Assembly: GCA_015062805.1 (NCBI GenBank)
Contig: SUTQ01000003.1
Location: 105,946-169,945, forward strand
Reading direction: 5' to 3'
Origin: Methanosphaera stadtmanae
GTDB taxonomy: Archaea; Methanobacteriota; Methanobacteria; Methanobacteriales; Methanobacteriaceae
Length of the DNA: 64,000 bases
Part shown: positions 26,422 to 34,446 of the stretch, piece by piece
How positions within the stretch are numbered: position 1 is the stretch's first letter
Layout: each line of letters starts with the position of its first letter
Position numbers and translations under genes: made by a program
The notes under the pieces: model-generated
The model's database searches: none
Seen by the model: only the letters and a program-made list of their open reading frames with translations
Told to the model about the DNA's origin: nothing

Positions 26422-26680
26422 TTATTTGATAGTTGAAGATGACTTATCATCATTATATCTGATAAATAAGTTAATAATCAAAAACGAATTTGATGAACTA
26501 TCAAAGAATATCTTAGAAAAAAACAAAACTGATACTGAAATTAAATTTTTTGTAAATAAACAAGCAGCTTACAACAAAAACTTCCACATAATTGATGAAA
26601 ATATGTCCCCTCTTGGTGATATTGAAATAACCATTGAAACTGATAATTCTGAAGAAGTAATTGAATGGATTACTTCTTAA
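26276..26680 (+). CDS. RNA-binding protein of the COG1325 (DUF54) family
   Basis: A 134-residue protein of an archaeal family considered RNA-binding and exosome-linked. The core starts TQIKLKVKLNPTEEQIKVEN and continues with ITIKKSENDYLIVEDDLSSL and FVNKQAAYNKNFHIID. It ends with a strand IEITIETDNSEEVIEWI. The conserved core begins near residue 13, so the ATG at 26276 is about right, though only a weak GAG-type site precedes it. The first 146 bases overlap the UPF0200 gene in a different frame. It is convergent with dph6, three bases apart. Confidence 0.8.
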   Translation: MKSNHEKILKNTQIKLKVKLNPTEEQIKVENSIRNIMGEKITIKKSENDYLIVEDDLSSLYLINKLIIKNEFDELSKNILEKNKTDTEIKFFVNKQAAYNKNFHIIDENMSPLGDIEITIETDNSEEVIEWITS

Positions 26681-26683
26681 ATT

Positions 26684-27385
26684 TTATTCATCCAAACTGT
26701 AATCATATTTTTCTTCAAGGTGCGCTTTTTTAATGTCGTATATTCCATTATCAAAATTCCAGTTTATAACAGCTTCATCAATAACTATTTTTCTATCATA
26801 AAATGGAGCATCCAATACTAATGTTTCTGCTTCTCCGCCCTCAAATGCCGGATGGATACCATATTTTTCATTTAGCTTGATTAGCTCATCTATACTTTCA
26901 TAAGTTATCGTTTTTCCTAACCATTTTTCATCAAGCCCATATGCTGAAACACTTGTTAATATTACTTCAAAACCCAAATCAACTATCTGTCTCATATATT
27001 CTATTGGATTTCTATGCCATAATGGAGATATGGATTTTAAACCTAATTTTTCACAGATTTTATCTATTCTGGATTTTTGATAAACTGATTCTAATGCTCC
27101 GGAATAAACTGCTTCAACACCTTTATCCTTAAGTCTTGCTAACACATGTTCAAGATCCATTAATTCTTCTTCTTTAATTCCATCAGTCAATACATCTATT
27201 GAAGGAATTTCCATAGCTGCAGAACAGTAATCCACCATATGTATATCTGGAACATGAAACATGTAAGACTCATTATTACGTGAATGCATAGCTAGCAATG
27301 CATAAATATCATCACCATTTTTTAAAGATTCATAAACAGCCATAGTACTGTCTTTACCACCAGAATATAATATTACTGATTTCAT
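26684..27385 (-). CDS. dph6: Diphthine--ammonia ligase
   Basis: Dph6 carries out the last step of diphthamide synthesis on elongation factor 2, adding ammonia to diphthine with ATP. The 233 residues have the PP-loop SGGKDST at 8-14, AMHSRNNESYMFHVPDI, and GALESVYQKSRIDKICEKLG. ISPLWHRNPIEYMRQIVDLG and GGEAETLVLDAPFY are hallmarks of the family. It is convergent with the RNA-binding gene. Diphthamide is found on aEF2 throughout archaea, so the gene is expected. Confidence 0.94.
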   Translation of the reverse strand: MKSVILYSGGKDSTMAVYESLKNGDDIYALLAMHSRNNESYMFHVPDIHMVDYCSAAMEIPSIDVLTDGIKEEELMDLEHVLARLKDKGVEAVYSGALESVYQKSRIDKICEKLGLKSISPLWHRNPIEYMRQIVDLGFEVILTSVSAYGLDEKWLGKTITYESIDELIKLNEKYGIHPAFEGGEAETLVLDAPFYDRKIVIDEAVINWNFDNGIYDIKKAHLEEKYDYSLDE

Positions 27386-27448
27386 AAAATTAACTCCTAA
27401 AAAAATAAATTTGTTAAAAAAAAATATTAGAAAGTGGATTCGAAAATA

Positions 27449-28609
27449 TTAATCTCTACGCTTAGGTCTAAATCTAGGAGTTCCACGTTTTTTAGACTTT
27501 TTATTTTCTGTCCTACTTTCTTTTTTCTGTTTTGGTTTTGTATCTGATTTTGATGAACGATTAAATAATGAAAATCTTTTTTTAGATTCTTCTTTTTTAG
27601 TATTATTAATCTCATCCTCTGATTTGAAGTCATCAACAGTCAATTGTTTGAAACGTTTATTAGAACCTATGTTCTGCTTTGGACTTTCATCAAAGGATTC
27701 ATCAAATATATCAATTGAATTTGATTTCCGTCTCCTATTTCTTCTAGGGGATCCTTTAGTATCAGTTCCCGGAACGACTTTTCTTTTGATTTTTTCTCGT
27801 TCTGTAGGCTTTTTCTTCCGTTTCTTTCTGAAATTATTTACGAATGTTATTAAAGAATCTACAAAGAATCCTGCAATTGCAACAATTATTCCTAATACTC
27901 CAGAAGCTAATATAATATTAGTTCCACTTGGCATAAATTGACTGAAAAATGCATTTTGTGTCTCAGTAGGACCTGTAACATTTAATACTACTACTTCATT
28001 TTCAGAGATGGCATTCAATATTTTTGTAACATTATTTGCCTGAACTGTCGCATTAGCATTCATTGAAGTATATCTGAGATGAGTATAAGTTGAATAACTA
28101 AATGTATTATAAATACTGTTTAAAACCCCTTGTGGATCTCCACCTTCAGCAATTTCTACAAGGAATGTTTTATCACCCAAGTCAATGACATTAGATATAT
28201 CTTCATTACTACTATTTATTGCTTGTGTAATCAGCCGCTTTTCAGTATCCGAATCAAAATCTTCATCTATCTTTATAGTTATTCCCTTATAATCTACACT
28301 TTCAACCCCAGAAATTGAGGATATATTTTCAATTATTTGTGTTAAATTTCCATTTGTCGATAAATCTAGCTCTATTACATCAGAACCATCAACACTTTCT
28401 TCTACTATTGTCCTAGTAAAATCAGGTATGTCATCCATAATTGGTGTGAGTAAAAAGGCTCCAGCAGCCAAACCCACTATCAAACCCAATACAATGACCG
28501 AAATTAAATTCTTTTTACCTATGTATGGTGTTAATAATGCTGTTGAAAATACAAATAACATAGCTAGAATAAATAAAACCATCATTATAATGATTGTTAA
28601 TGCATCCAT
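27449..28609 (-). CDS. Membrane protein with external domain and long basic cytoplasmic tail, unknown
   Basis: I do not recognise this 386-residue protein. Two helices at the N-terminus (MVLFILAMLFVFSTALLTPY and LISVIVLGLIVGLAAGAFLL) are followed by a domain of about 170 residues with N-x-S/T sites, probably outside. A third helix (IILASGVLGIIVAIAGFFVD) comes next, then about 130 residues very rich in Lys/Arg/Ser (FRKKRKKKPTEREKIKRKV and similar). The external part has a SISGVESVDYKGITIKID strand set like a small ferredoxin-type fold. The tail could bind nucleic acid or ribosomes at the membrane. Its ends do not overlap its neighbours. Confidence 0.7.
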   Translation of the reverse strand: MDALTIIIMMVLFILAMLFVFSTALLTPYIGKKNLISVIVLGLIVGLAAGAFLLTPIMDDIPDFTRTIVEESVDGSDVIELDLSTNGNLTQIIENISSISGVESVDYKGITIKIDEDFDSDTEKRLITQAINSSNEDISNVIDLGDKTFLVEIAEGGDPQGVLNSIYNTFSYSTYTHLRYTSMNANATVQANNVTKILNAISENEVVVLNVTGPTETQNAFFSQFMPSGTNIILASGVLGIIVAIAGFFVDSLITFVNNFRKKRKKKPTEREKIKRKVVPGTDTKGSPRRNRRRKSNSIDIFDESFDESPKQNIGSNKRFKQLTVDDFKSEDEINNTKKEESKKRFSLFNRSSKSDTKPKQKKESRTENKKSKKRGTPRFRPKRRD

Positions 28610-28811
28610 ATTTAATCCACTCTCTAATGAATGATTTCAAAATGAAACCATACTATGTTAAATTTTTCAATATTATAATATATTTTGTTAACAATCCTAT
28701 TAGTATTTAATTATTATACCCGATTGTGATAATACTTAACAAAAGTTATTATAAAAGATGTTATAAACTAGAATATAAGAAACCAAAATTTAAAAACACA
28801 GAGGTTTTACA

Positions 28812-29840
28812 ATGAAAGATTTATTAAAAAGATTATCAGAAGCATGTGGTATCTCCGGATTTGAAGATGAAATACGTGAAATACTTAAAGAAGAATTAAA
28901 AGACTGCGTTGACGAAATGGAAACTGATATAATGGGTAACCTCATTACCACACACCAAGGTAAAGAAGGTAAGCCTAGCGTAATGTTAGCTTCCCACATG
29001 GATGAAATCGGATTAATGGTAAGTTTCATTGATGACGATGGATTTTTAAGATTTGTAAAAATTGGTGGAATAAACGATCAAATGTTATTAAACCAAAAAG
29101 TGTATGTACAAACAGAAAATGGTGAAGTACCTGGGATAATTGGTTCAAAACCACCTCACATAACCAGTGCTGAAGAAGCAAAAAAAATCATTACATACAA
29201 AGACATGTTTATTGACATCGGTGCAAAAGATAAAGAACAAGCAGAAACTCTAGTTTCAATAGGGGATGCAATCGTATTCCACACAGACTTCGAAGAATGT
29301 TTAAACGACCTGGTTATGGGTAAAGCACTAGATAACCGTGTAGGTTGTGCAATAATGACAAAAGTTATGCAACAATTAGACACAGATGCAACAGTTTACG
29401 GTGTAGGAACTGTACAAGAAGAAGTTGGACTCAAAGGAGCAAAAACCTCAGCATTCAAACTTAACCCTGATATGGCAATTGCACTGGATGTAACAATTGC
29501 CGGTGACCATCCCGGTGTAAAACCAGAAGATGCACCAGTAAAAGCAGGATCAGGACCAGTAATCTCATTTGCTGATGCTAGTGGAAGAGGTTTAATTACA
29601 CATCCTATGATGAAAAAATTATTACTTGAAGCTGCAGAAGCTGCAGGAATTGAATGCCAATTAGAAGTTGGTGATGGTGGAACAACCGATGCAACAGCAA
29701 TCCACTTAACCCGTGAAGGAATTGCAACAGCAACTTTATCTGCAGGTTCAAGATACATACACACTCCTATAAGTGTTGTAAACATCAAAGATATGGAAGA
29801 TACCGTAAAACTTATCTTAGAATTCCTAAAACGTTTATAA
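28812..29840 (+). CDS. M42 family metallo-aminopeptidase (TET/endoglucanase M-like)
   Basis: A cytoplasmic dinuclear-metal aminopeptidase; relatives form 12-subunit tetrahedra that trim peptides after the proteasome. The 342 residues have the metal and catalytic motifs in order: SHMDEIG (His62, Asp64), DNRVGC (Asp174, bridging), QEEVGLKGA (Glu203 catalytic, Glu204), [12 protein letters not shown], and RYIHTPISV with the last His. The PDZ-like middle insert fits residues 70-165. An AGAGGT site lies before the ATG. A hairpin terminator follows at once, so it is likely a single-gene unit. Confidence 0.94.
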   Translation: MKDLLKRLSEACGISGFEDEIREILKEELKDCVDEMETDIMGNLITTHQGKEGKPSVMLASHMDEIGLMVSFIDDDGFLRFVKIGGINDQMLLNQKVYVQTENGEVPGIIGSKPPHITSAEEAKKIITYKDMFIDIGAKDKEQAETLVSIGDAIVFHTDFEECLNDLVMGKALDNRVGCAIMTKVMQQLDTDATVYGVGTVQEEVGLKGAKTSAFKLNPDMAIALDVTIAGDHPGVKPEDAPVKAGSGPVISFADASGRGLITHPMMKKLLLEAAEAAGIECQLEVGDGGTTDATAIHLTREGIATATLSAGSRYIHTPISVVNIKDMEDTVKLILEFLKRL

Positions 29841-29866
29841 GTGATTTTTCACTTATATCTTTTTTT
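29836..29866 (+). terminator. Hairpin plus T-run terminator after the M42 gene
   Basis: A perfect 9-bp stem TATAAGTGA / TCACTTATA (29836-29844 with 29849-29857) and a TTTT loop are followed by TCTTTTTTT. The stop codon lies inside the left arm. This is one of the clearest intrinsic-type terminators in the window. Confidence 0.7.
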
Positions 29867-29941
29867 AATCACCCAATAAAAAAAAAACTTTTTTTTAACA
29901 AAATAATAACTAAAAATAGTAAAAGAAAAAAATAAAAAAAA

Positions 29942-30742
29942 TTAGTTGGAGAATGATTGAGTATTAACTCCACCGAGTCTAATATTATTGTTTACGATTA
30001 ATTTATTGTCAGATGAATCAAATTCATTTCCTTTATATTCAACATCAGATATTTTTTGATAATCACCAGAATTAATTCCTCCGACATCAATATTTGAGAA
30101 AATGTCTGCTATAGGTCTGCCTAATTGTAGGTTTAAACCTCCAATTTGAATTTCAGAGTTAATTGTAGTTACACCACTTGGCTCTCCAATAATGTTTAAT
30201 CCACCAGTAGTGATTATGGTGTTTAATGTGTTAAGACTTCCACCATTAAATCTAATGTTTACTCCACCCAGTGTTGCATTGATGTTCATCTGATCAACTG
30301 TTGCATTATTGTTTAAATTTGCATCAAATCCACCTGCAATAAAGTTACCACTGATATTATAAGTGTATTTGTTACTTAAGAATATTGTATTGTCTGATGA
30401 ATTTGAATGAATAACAACATCTAGATGATCTCCAGTCTGATTGGTAGTCACGTTTGTCGTGTCATTTTCATTTTCCTTGGATGTGATATTATAAACTGTA
30501 GTCATATTGTCAACAAATTCTATATTGGCTCCACCAGTTTTTTGGTCTATTACTAGGTTAACTGTTGATACGGAATCGTCAGTTGTATTATTTAAATCTG
30601 CTTCGTCAAGAATTGTTTGGGTTTCAACAATACCCTCCTCTTCAGTTTCAGTAACTTTGTTAAATGCACTATATCCAACTACACCTATAGATAATATCAA
30701 AGCCATGATAATTAAAATACCTAAAATTTTACTACTGTCCAT
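29942..30742 (-). CDS. Membrane-anchored beta-solenoid-like protein with GG-x-N repeats
   Basis: I do not recognise a named family. The 266 residues start with one membrane helix (ILGILIIMALILSIGVVGYS), then an acidic linker. An extended external region follows with at least seven short repeats, each with a core GG(V/L/I/A/F)(N/D) and then two or three hydrophobic residues: GGANIEF, GGFDANL, GGVNIRF, GGLNIIG, GGLNLQL, GGINSGD, GGVNTQS. Many N-x-S/T sites fit surface glycosylation. Regular spacing suggests a parallel beta-solenoid, like DUF4097-type adhesin domains. It directly follows the Yip1-like gene (no spacer), so the two are co-transcribed. Confidence 0.7.
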   Translation of the reverse strand: MDSSKILGILIIMALILSIGVVGYSAFNKVTETEEEGIVETQTILDEADLNNTTDDSVSTVNLVIDQKTGGANIEFVDNMTTVYNITSKENENDTTNVTTNQTGDHLDVVIHSNSSDNTIFLSNKYTYNISGNFIAGGFDANLNNNATVDQMNINATLGGVNIRFNGGSLNTLNTIITTGGLNIIGEPSGVTTINSEIQIGGLNLQLGRPIADIFSNIDVGGINSGDYQKISDVEYKGNEFDSSDNKLIVNNNIRLGGVNTQSFSN

Positions 30743-31276
30743 TTATACCAACCCTCCAATTAACACTATTATAATTAAGATTATTAATGGGATACCCATT
30801 GTTGATAAAAATGATTTTGCATATCCTAAATTGTGTTCTTCACTAACAGCTACAATTTCTATAACTATTTTCCATAAGAATACCAAGAACAATATTGGAA
30901 TAACTACCGCAAAACCCAAAGTAGCTAATGCAATCCCAATGATTACTAATACATTTAACACACTTGAATAACTCATTAGATTAAATGTATTAACAAATGA
31001 ACCGGAACCACCCAAAAGTCTTGCAAATATATATGCAAAAAGGGAGTGTATTACTTTACATACTAATGGTACAATAAAGGATACAAGTAAAAGTATTCCA
31101 GTTACCACAATATCTCCAGTTGCTATTCCTATCACTAATCCTAACATAAGACTATAAAATATTAATGAAATAATTCCATTAGTATCTTTACCTTCAGTTT
31201 TAAGGTAAAACAAGTCATCAGGATTAGTAAAAACTTGTGCACTTTCAGTGAAGAACTCTATAATATTTGTCTTCAT
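30743..31276 (-). CDS. Yip1-domain membrane protein
   Basis: A 177-residue integral membrane protein with five probable helices. It starts IIEFFTESAQVFTNPDDLFY, the pre-helix segment common in prokaryotic Yip1-domain proteins, and has FLVFLWKIVIEIVAVSEEHN near the C-terminus, the usual Yip1 end pattern of IALVWSLVLLVIGL-SEVH type. Its function in archaea is unknown. The downstream GG-repeat gene begins on the next base, so the two probably act together at the cell envelope. Divergent from an Isf-type gene. Confidence 0.75.
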   Translation of the reverse strand: MKTNIIEFFTESAQVFTNPDDLFYLKTEGKDTNGIISLIFYSLMLGLVIGIATGDIVVTGILLLVSFIVPLVCKVIHSLFAYIFARLLGGSGSFVNTFNLMSYSSVLNVLVIIGIALATLGFAVVIPILFLVFLWKIVIEIVAVSEEHNLGYAKSFLSTMGIPLIILIIIVLIGGLV

Positions 31277-31312
31277 AAATAAAAATTTGATATATATACT
31301 ATAAATAATTAA

Positions 31313-31324
31313 TTTTTATATAAA
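31313..31324 (+). promoter_or_regulatory. Likely box A for the Isf-type gene at 31354
   Basis: TTTTTATATAAA lies 30 bases before the ATG in a short divergent spacer. The distance suggests a very short leader. An AT run at 31291-31300 (TATATATACT) could serve the opposite strand. Confidence 0.45.
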
Positions 31325-31353
31325 CTAGAATAACAATTTAAAGTTGTGAAACT

Positions 31354-31914
31354 ATGAAAGCCGTTTCAGTTATTGCCAGCCCAAGAAAAAATGGAAATTG
31401 TAGTCAAATAGTAAATTATATCTCCGAAGGATTAAAAGAAAAAGATGTTACAAATCAAATATATTTCATTGATGATTTGAATATAAACACTTGTAAAGCT
31501 TGTAAAACATGCAAAAATATGGAAATACCTACAAAATGTGTTATAAAAGATGATTTTTTAAAAATTATGGATGAAATTGAAGAGTCAGATATATTTATAT
31601 TTGCAGCCCCAAATTATTTCGGAGAAATAAATGCTCAAGGACACCTTTTCATAAATAGATTTTATTCCATGACAAAAACTACACTTAATCAATTAAAAAA
31701 TAATCCAAAATGTGTTATAATCCACACATATGGTGCCAGTGACGGACATTATGATGAATATATCAGAAAAAGATCAAGAGTTTTTGAATCAATCGGTTGT
31801 AATTTGGTTGAAATATTAAGTATAGGAAAAAATAAACCGAATAGTGGGAATTGTGAGAGTTTAATAGAATATACAAAGGAATTGGGTAGAAAATTGGGTG
31901 AAAAACTAGAATAA
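31354..31914 (+). CDS. Isf-like flavoprotein (NADPH-dependent FMN reductase family)
   Basis: A 186-residue flavodoxin-fold protein with VSVIASPRKNGNCSQIV as the FMN loop. Its cysteine motif is C-x2-C-x2-C-x8-C at 47-62; the last gap is one longer than the typical Isf range of four to seven. FAAPNYFGEINAQGHLFINR is the second flavin contact. It is a likely 4Fe-4S/FMN electron carrier, though the spacing makes the cluster less sure. It is convergent with an HxlR regulator, which might control redox genes here. Confidence 0.83.
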   Translation: MKAVSVIASPRKNGNCSQIVNYISEGLKEKDVTNQIYFIDDLNINTCKACKTCKNMEIPTKCVIKDDFLKIMDEIEESDIFIFAAPNYFGEINAQGHLFINRFYSMTKTTLNQLKNNPKCVIIHTYGASDGHYDEYIRKRSRVFESIGCNLVEILSIGKNKPNSGNCESLIEYTKELGRKLGEKLE

Positions 31915-31962
31915 TTTTTAAACATGTTTTAATTAATTTGATAATGTTACTGAAATAGACTG

Positions 31963-32373
31963 TCACTCTATTTCCAATAATTCTTTGTATCCTGTTTTCA
32001 TTCTACTTTGAAAATCATCTATTTTCTCATAATCACAATTTAATACATCAATTCCAAATAAAACCATATCATATATTATGACATTTAATTTTTTAGCTTT
32101 TTCTGTCAAATAATATTCAGTATTGCTCCTTACATGACCGTCAAAAACTTTTTTTTGAATTAAATCATTTTTTTCCATGAATTTAAGTGTATCTGAAAGA
32201 ACCGAATTGGTTAAGTTTGGTTTGTTCTTTTTAAATTCATTGAAATGTTTTTTACCTAAAAACATGTCTCTAATAATTGCAATTACCCACTTTCGACCTA
32301 TTAATTCCAATGTTGAATCGATTGGACAACCAGAGCCTCCCCAAACATTAAAAATTTCATCATCTTTTTCCAT
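31963..32373 (-). CDS. HxlR family transcriptional regulator
   Basis: A 136-residue winged helix-turn-helix DNA-binding protein. The signature GCPIDSTLELIGRKWVIAII has the Cys at 16 that in several HxlR/HypR proteins senses oxidants or electrophiles. The wing and recognition parts read FNEFKKNKPNLTNSVLSDTL and YYLTEKAKKL. It is divergent from the 32508 gene and lies beside Isf-type and Fe-S genes, so control of a redox or electrophile response is a fair guess. The spacer 32374-32507 would hold its operator; no clear palindrome was identified. Confidence 0.9.
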   Translation of the reverse strand: MEKDDEIFNVWGGSGCPIDSTLELIGRKWVIAIIRDMFLGKKHFNEFKKNKPNLTNSVLSDTLKFMEKNDLIQKKVFDGHVRSNTEYYLTEKAKKLNVIIYDMVLFGIDVLNCDYEKIDDFQSRMKTGYKELLEIE

Positions 32374-32507
32374 ATAATTAAATTTGTTTGACTATGTAGA
32401 AATATTAAAGGTTTGTTAGAACATACCCATGATTTAAAATAGAATAAAATACTTAAATTAAAACAAATAAGTTTTACTTAAATAAATAAATTCATGGAGG
32501 AATTAAT

Positions 32508-33110
32508 ATTACAAAAAATCCAGATGATGTACTTCAAGAAGTTTTAGATACACTCACCCCATTAAGAGGAGTTCAAAGTGTAGGAGTATTAAATGATGAT
32601 GTACGTAAACACATATTGGAAATTGAAATGGAAAAAACTGGTGAACTTATACCGGTAATTAATGTTGGCGTACATGAATGTTTAAATAGGGAATATACTG
32701 TTGCAATAATTAAAACGGCAACATTCAGACCACCTCCAACAGCTACAGTACAATTAGTGGACAACAAAGGAAATATTCTCGGTGAAGAAATTGTTAGCGT
32801 TGAACAAAAGAAAAAACATGAAGCAAATGAAAATGCAACTTTTGTAGCTCCAGATTTTGTCTTAACCGTGGATCCTAATGAAATACAACAAACATTAACA
32901 ACTGATTATTTAGAAAAAAATAAAGCAAAACAAGCATTTATTTTACCACCAGTTCAATTTATTGAAGTTGAAGAATTAGAAGATACTTGTGATGTTGTAT
33001 CCAGTAGTCCCGACCCGTTAGCAGATTTGTATATTAAAGAATACTTTGAATTTGAAGATGATCCAAAGTTAGCATCAATTTTAGTTGGATTTAATGTTAA
33101 AAAAGATTAA
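32508..33110 (+). CDS. Conserved hypothetical protein with apparent ATT start
   Basis: I do not recognise a family. The 200-residue acidic protein has no membrane segment and ends YIKEYFEFEDDPKLASILVG. The frame is closed by a TAA at 32487. From there to 32616 it has no ATG, GTG or TTG, yet the translation there (TKNPDDVLQEVLDTLTPLRG and on) is protein-like. A perfect GGAGG (32496-32500) stands seven bases before an in-frame ATT at 32508, the same distance as in the NAC gene. So the start is probably ATT. It shares a pattern with the next gene (G-x-I(I/L)GE in the middle, and the same C-terminal block), so the two look like distant paralogues. Confidence 0.68.
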   Translation: MTKNPDDVLQEVLDTLTPLRGVQSVGVLNDDVRKHILEIEMEKTGELIPVINVGVHECLNREYTVAIIKTATFRPPPTATVQLVDNKGNILGEEIVSVEQKKKHEANENATFVAPDFVLTVDPNEIQQTLTTDYLEKNKAKQAFILPPVQFIEVEELEDTCDVVSSSPDPLADLYIKEYFEFEDDPKLASILVGFNVKKD

Positions 33111-33138
33111 CTCCAACATCTCTTTTTAAGGTGATATT

Positions 33139-33714
33139 ATGAGTATTGAATCAGAGATTATTGAGTTACTGGAAACAGATGAATCAGTAATGCTTGCCGC
33201 ACCGATGTCCGATGAAATGAAAAAACAAGTACTGAAACTAGAAATGAAAAGACTCGAAGAATTAGTTCCTTTCATAAACGAAGGAATGGAAGAAGCTTTT
33301 GAAGAAGAAGAAGCAATTGTAGTAATTTTAGATAATACCATTAAAAATGATAAAATTGAAAATTCTTATGATGAACAAGACAGCAGTTTTACTCTCAGAA
33401 CAGAATCCGGACAAATTATTGGTGAAACAATAATGGATGAAGAGGAACTTGAAGAATTAAGAGATGACCCAAACGTTTTCTTTTTATCAGAAAATTTCGT
33501 TACATATAATAATCTTGCAAAACCTGGAGAAAAACAATTCTTTGTAATGAGTTCTACAAAAAGTTCATTTTTCACGGACACAAATCCCGAAAAACTTGTA
33601 AGTAGTTTAACTGTCGCAATCCCATCTACAGAAACAGACCACTATATTAAAGATTGTTTTGACTTACCTCATGATGAACCTATTGGAACTATGATTGTTG
33701 GCTATACCGAGTAG
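33139..33714 (+). CDS. Conserved hypothetical acidic protein, paralogue of the gene before it
   Basis: A 191-residue strongly acidic, soluble protein I do not recognise. It is Glu-rich at 55-65 (EEAFEEEEAIVVILDN). The blocks LRTESGQIIGETI and YIKDCFDLPHDEPIGTMIVG line up with LVDNKGNILGEEI and the last 21 residues of its neighbour. AAGGTGATATT precedes the ATG. It stands nine bases ahead of a Fe-S protein gene, so the three form an operon. Confidence 0.68.
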   Translation: MSIESEIIELLETDESVMLAAPMSDEMKKQVLKLEMKRLEELVPFINEGMEEAFEEEEAIVVILDNTIKNDKIENSYDEQDSSFTLRTESGQIIGETIMDEEELEELRDDPNVFFLSENFVTYNNLAKPGEKQFFVMSSTKSSFFTDTNPEKLVSSLTVAIPSTETDHYIKDCFDLPHDEPIGTMIVGYTE

Positions 33715-33723
33715 GCGAGAACA

Positions 33724-34425
33724 ATGACCATTGTAGAATATATTGACTCTCTATCTGATGTCTTTGGTATTGCAGACTTTTCAATTCAAAAGGAAGAATT
33801 AATCGACACATATGGTGAAGATATCTGTAAGTATCCATATGCTATAGCAATCGGCCATAAGATGATAGAAGAAATCATAGAAAAAATACCTTTAACGTAC
33901 AATGACGATGACCTTGCAAAGGAATACCTTGATGAATATTTCAATTCTTTCCAAAGAGTTTCTAAAATTGCCAATAAAATTGTGGATTATATAAAAAATG
34001 AGGGTTTTAATGCTATCGTATTGGATGTTTCGGGTACAAATCCTGAATTGAATCTTAAAAAACCATTCAGCAATAAGGCCAGCGCAAATCTTTCAGGAAT
34101 TGGTTGGTTAGGAAAAAACAATCTATTGACTACAAAAGAGTTTGGCCCACGACTTACTTGGGCAACCATTTTAACTGATGCACCTTTGGGAGAATATTCT
34201 GGAAGACCTATTGAATCATTATGTGGTGATTGTCAGATGTGCGTTAAAGCATGCCCCGGCAAAGCTATTGTTGATTTACCAGATCCAAAAAAATCATATA
34301 GCCCTGAAAAATGTGGGGAATTTTTAATGAAACGTAAAGAAAGTGGTCATCAAGTAGCTTGCGGAATGTGTCTTTATATTTGTCCTTACGGAAACAAAAA
34401 ATCTAAAGAATTACTTGGTTGGTAA
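33724..34425 (+). CDS. Epoxyqueuosine reductase-like double [4Fe-4S] protein
   Basis: A 233-residue protein related to the Fe-S half of QueG. SGIGWLGKNNLLTTKEFGPR is a family block before the clusters. Two ferredoxin-type sites follow: CGDCQMCVKACPGKAI and, after a single Cys (KCGEF), CGMCLYICPYG. It is shorter than real QueG (about 380) and lacks most of the cobalamin-binding half, so epoxyqueuosine reduction is unlikely; archaea do not make queuosine. It probably carries electrons for an unknown partner, perhaps the two acidic proteins upstream or the flavoprotein downstream. Confidence 0.85.
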   Translation: MTIVEYIDSLSDVFGIADFSIQKEELIDTYGEDICKYPYAIAIGHKMIEEIIEKIPLTYNDDDLAKEYLDEYFNSFQRVSKIANKIVDYIKNEGFNAIVLDVSGTNPELNLKKPFSNKASANLSGIGWLGKNNLLTTKEFGPRLTWATILTDAPLGEYSGRPIESLCGDCQMCVKACPGKAIVDLPDPKKSYSPEKCGEFLMKRKESGHQVACGMCLYICPYGNKKSKELLGW

Positions 34426-34446
34426 AAAAAAATGAGGTGAATTAAT

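Noticed and set aside
33724..34425. Annotation as true epoxyqueuosine reductase (queG)
   Set aside because: The protein lacks most of the cobalamin-binding half and archaea make archaeosine rather than queuosine; only the Fe-S part is shared.
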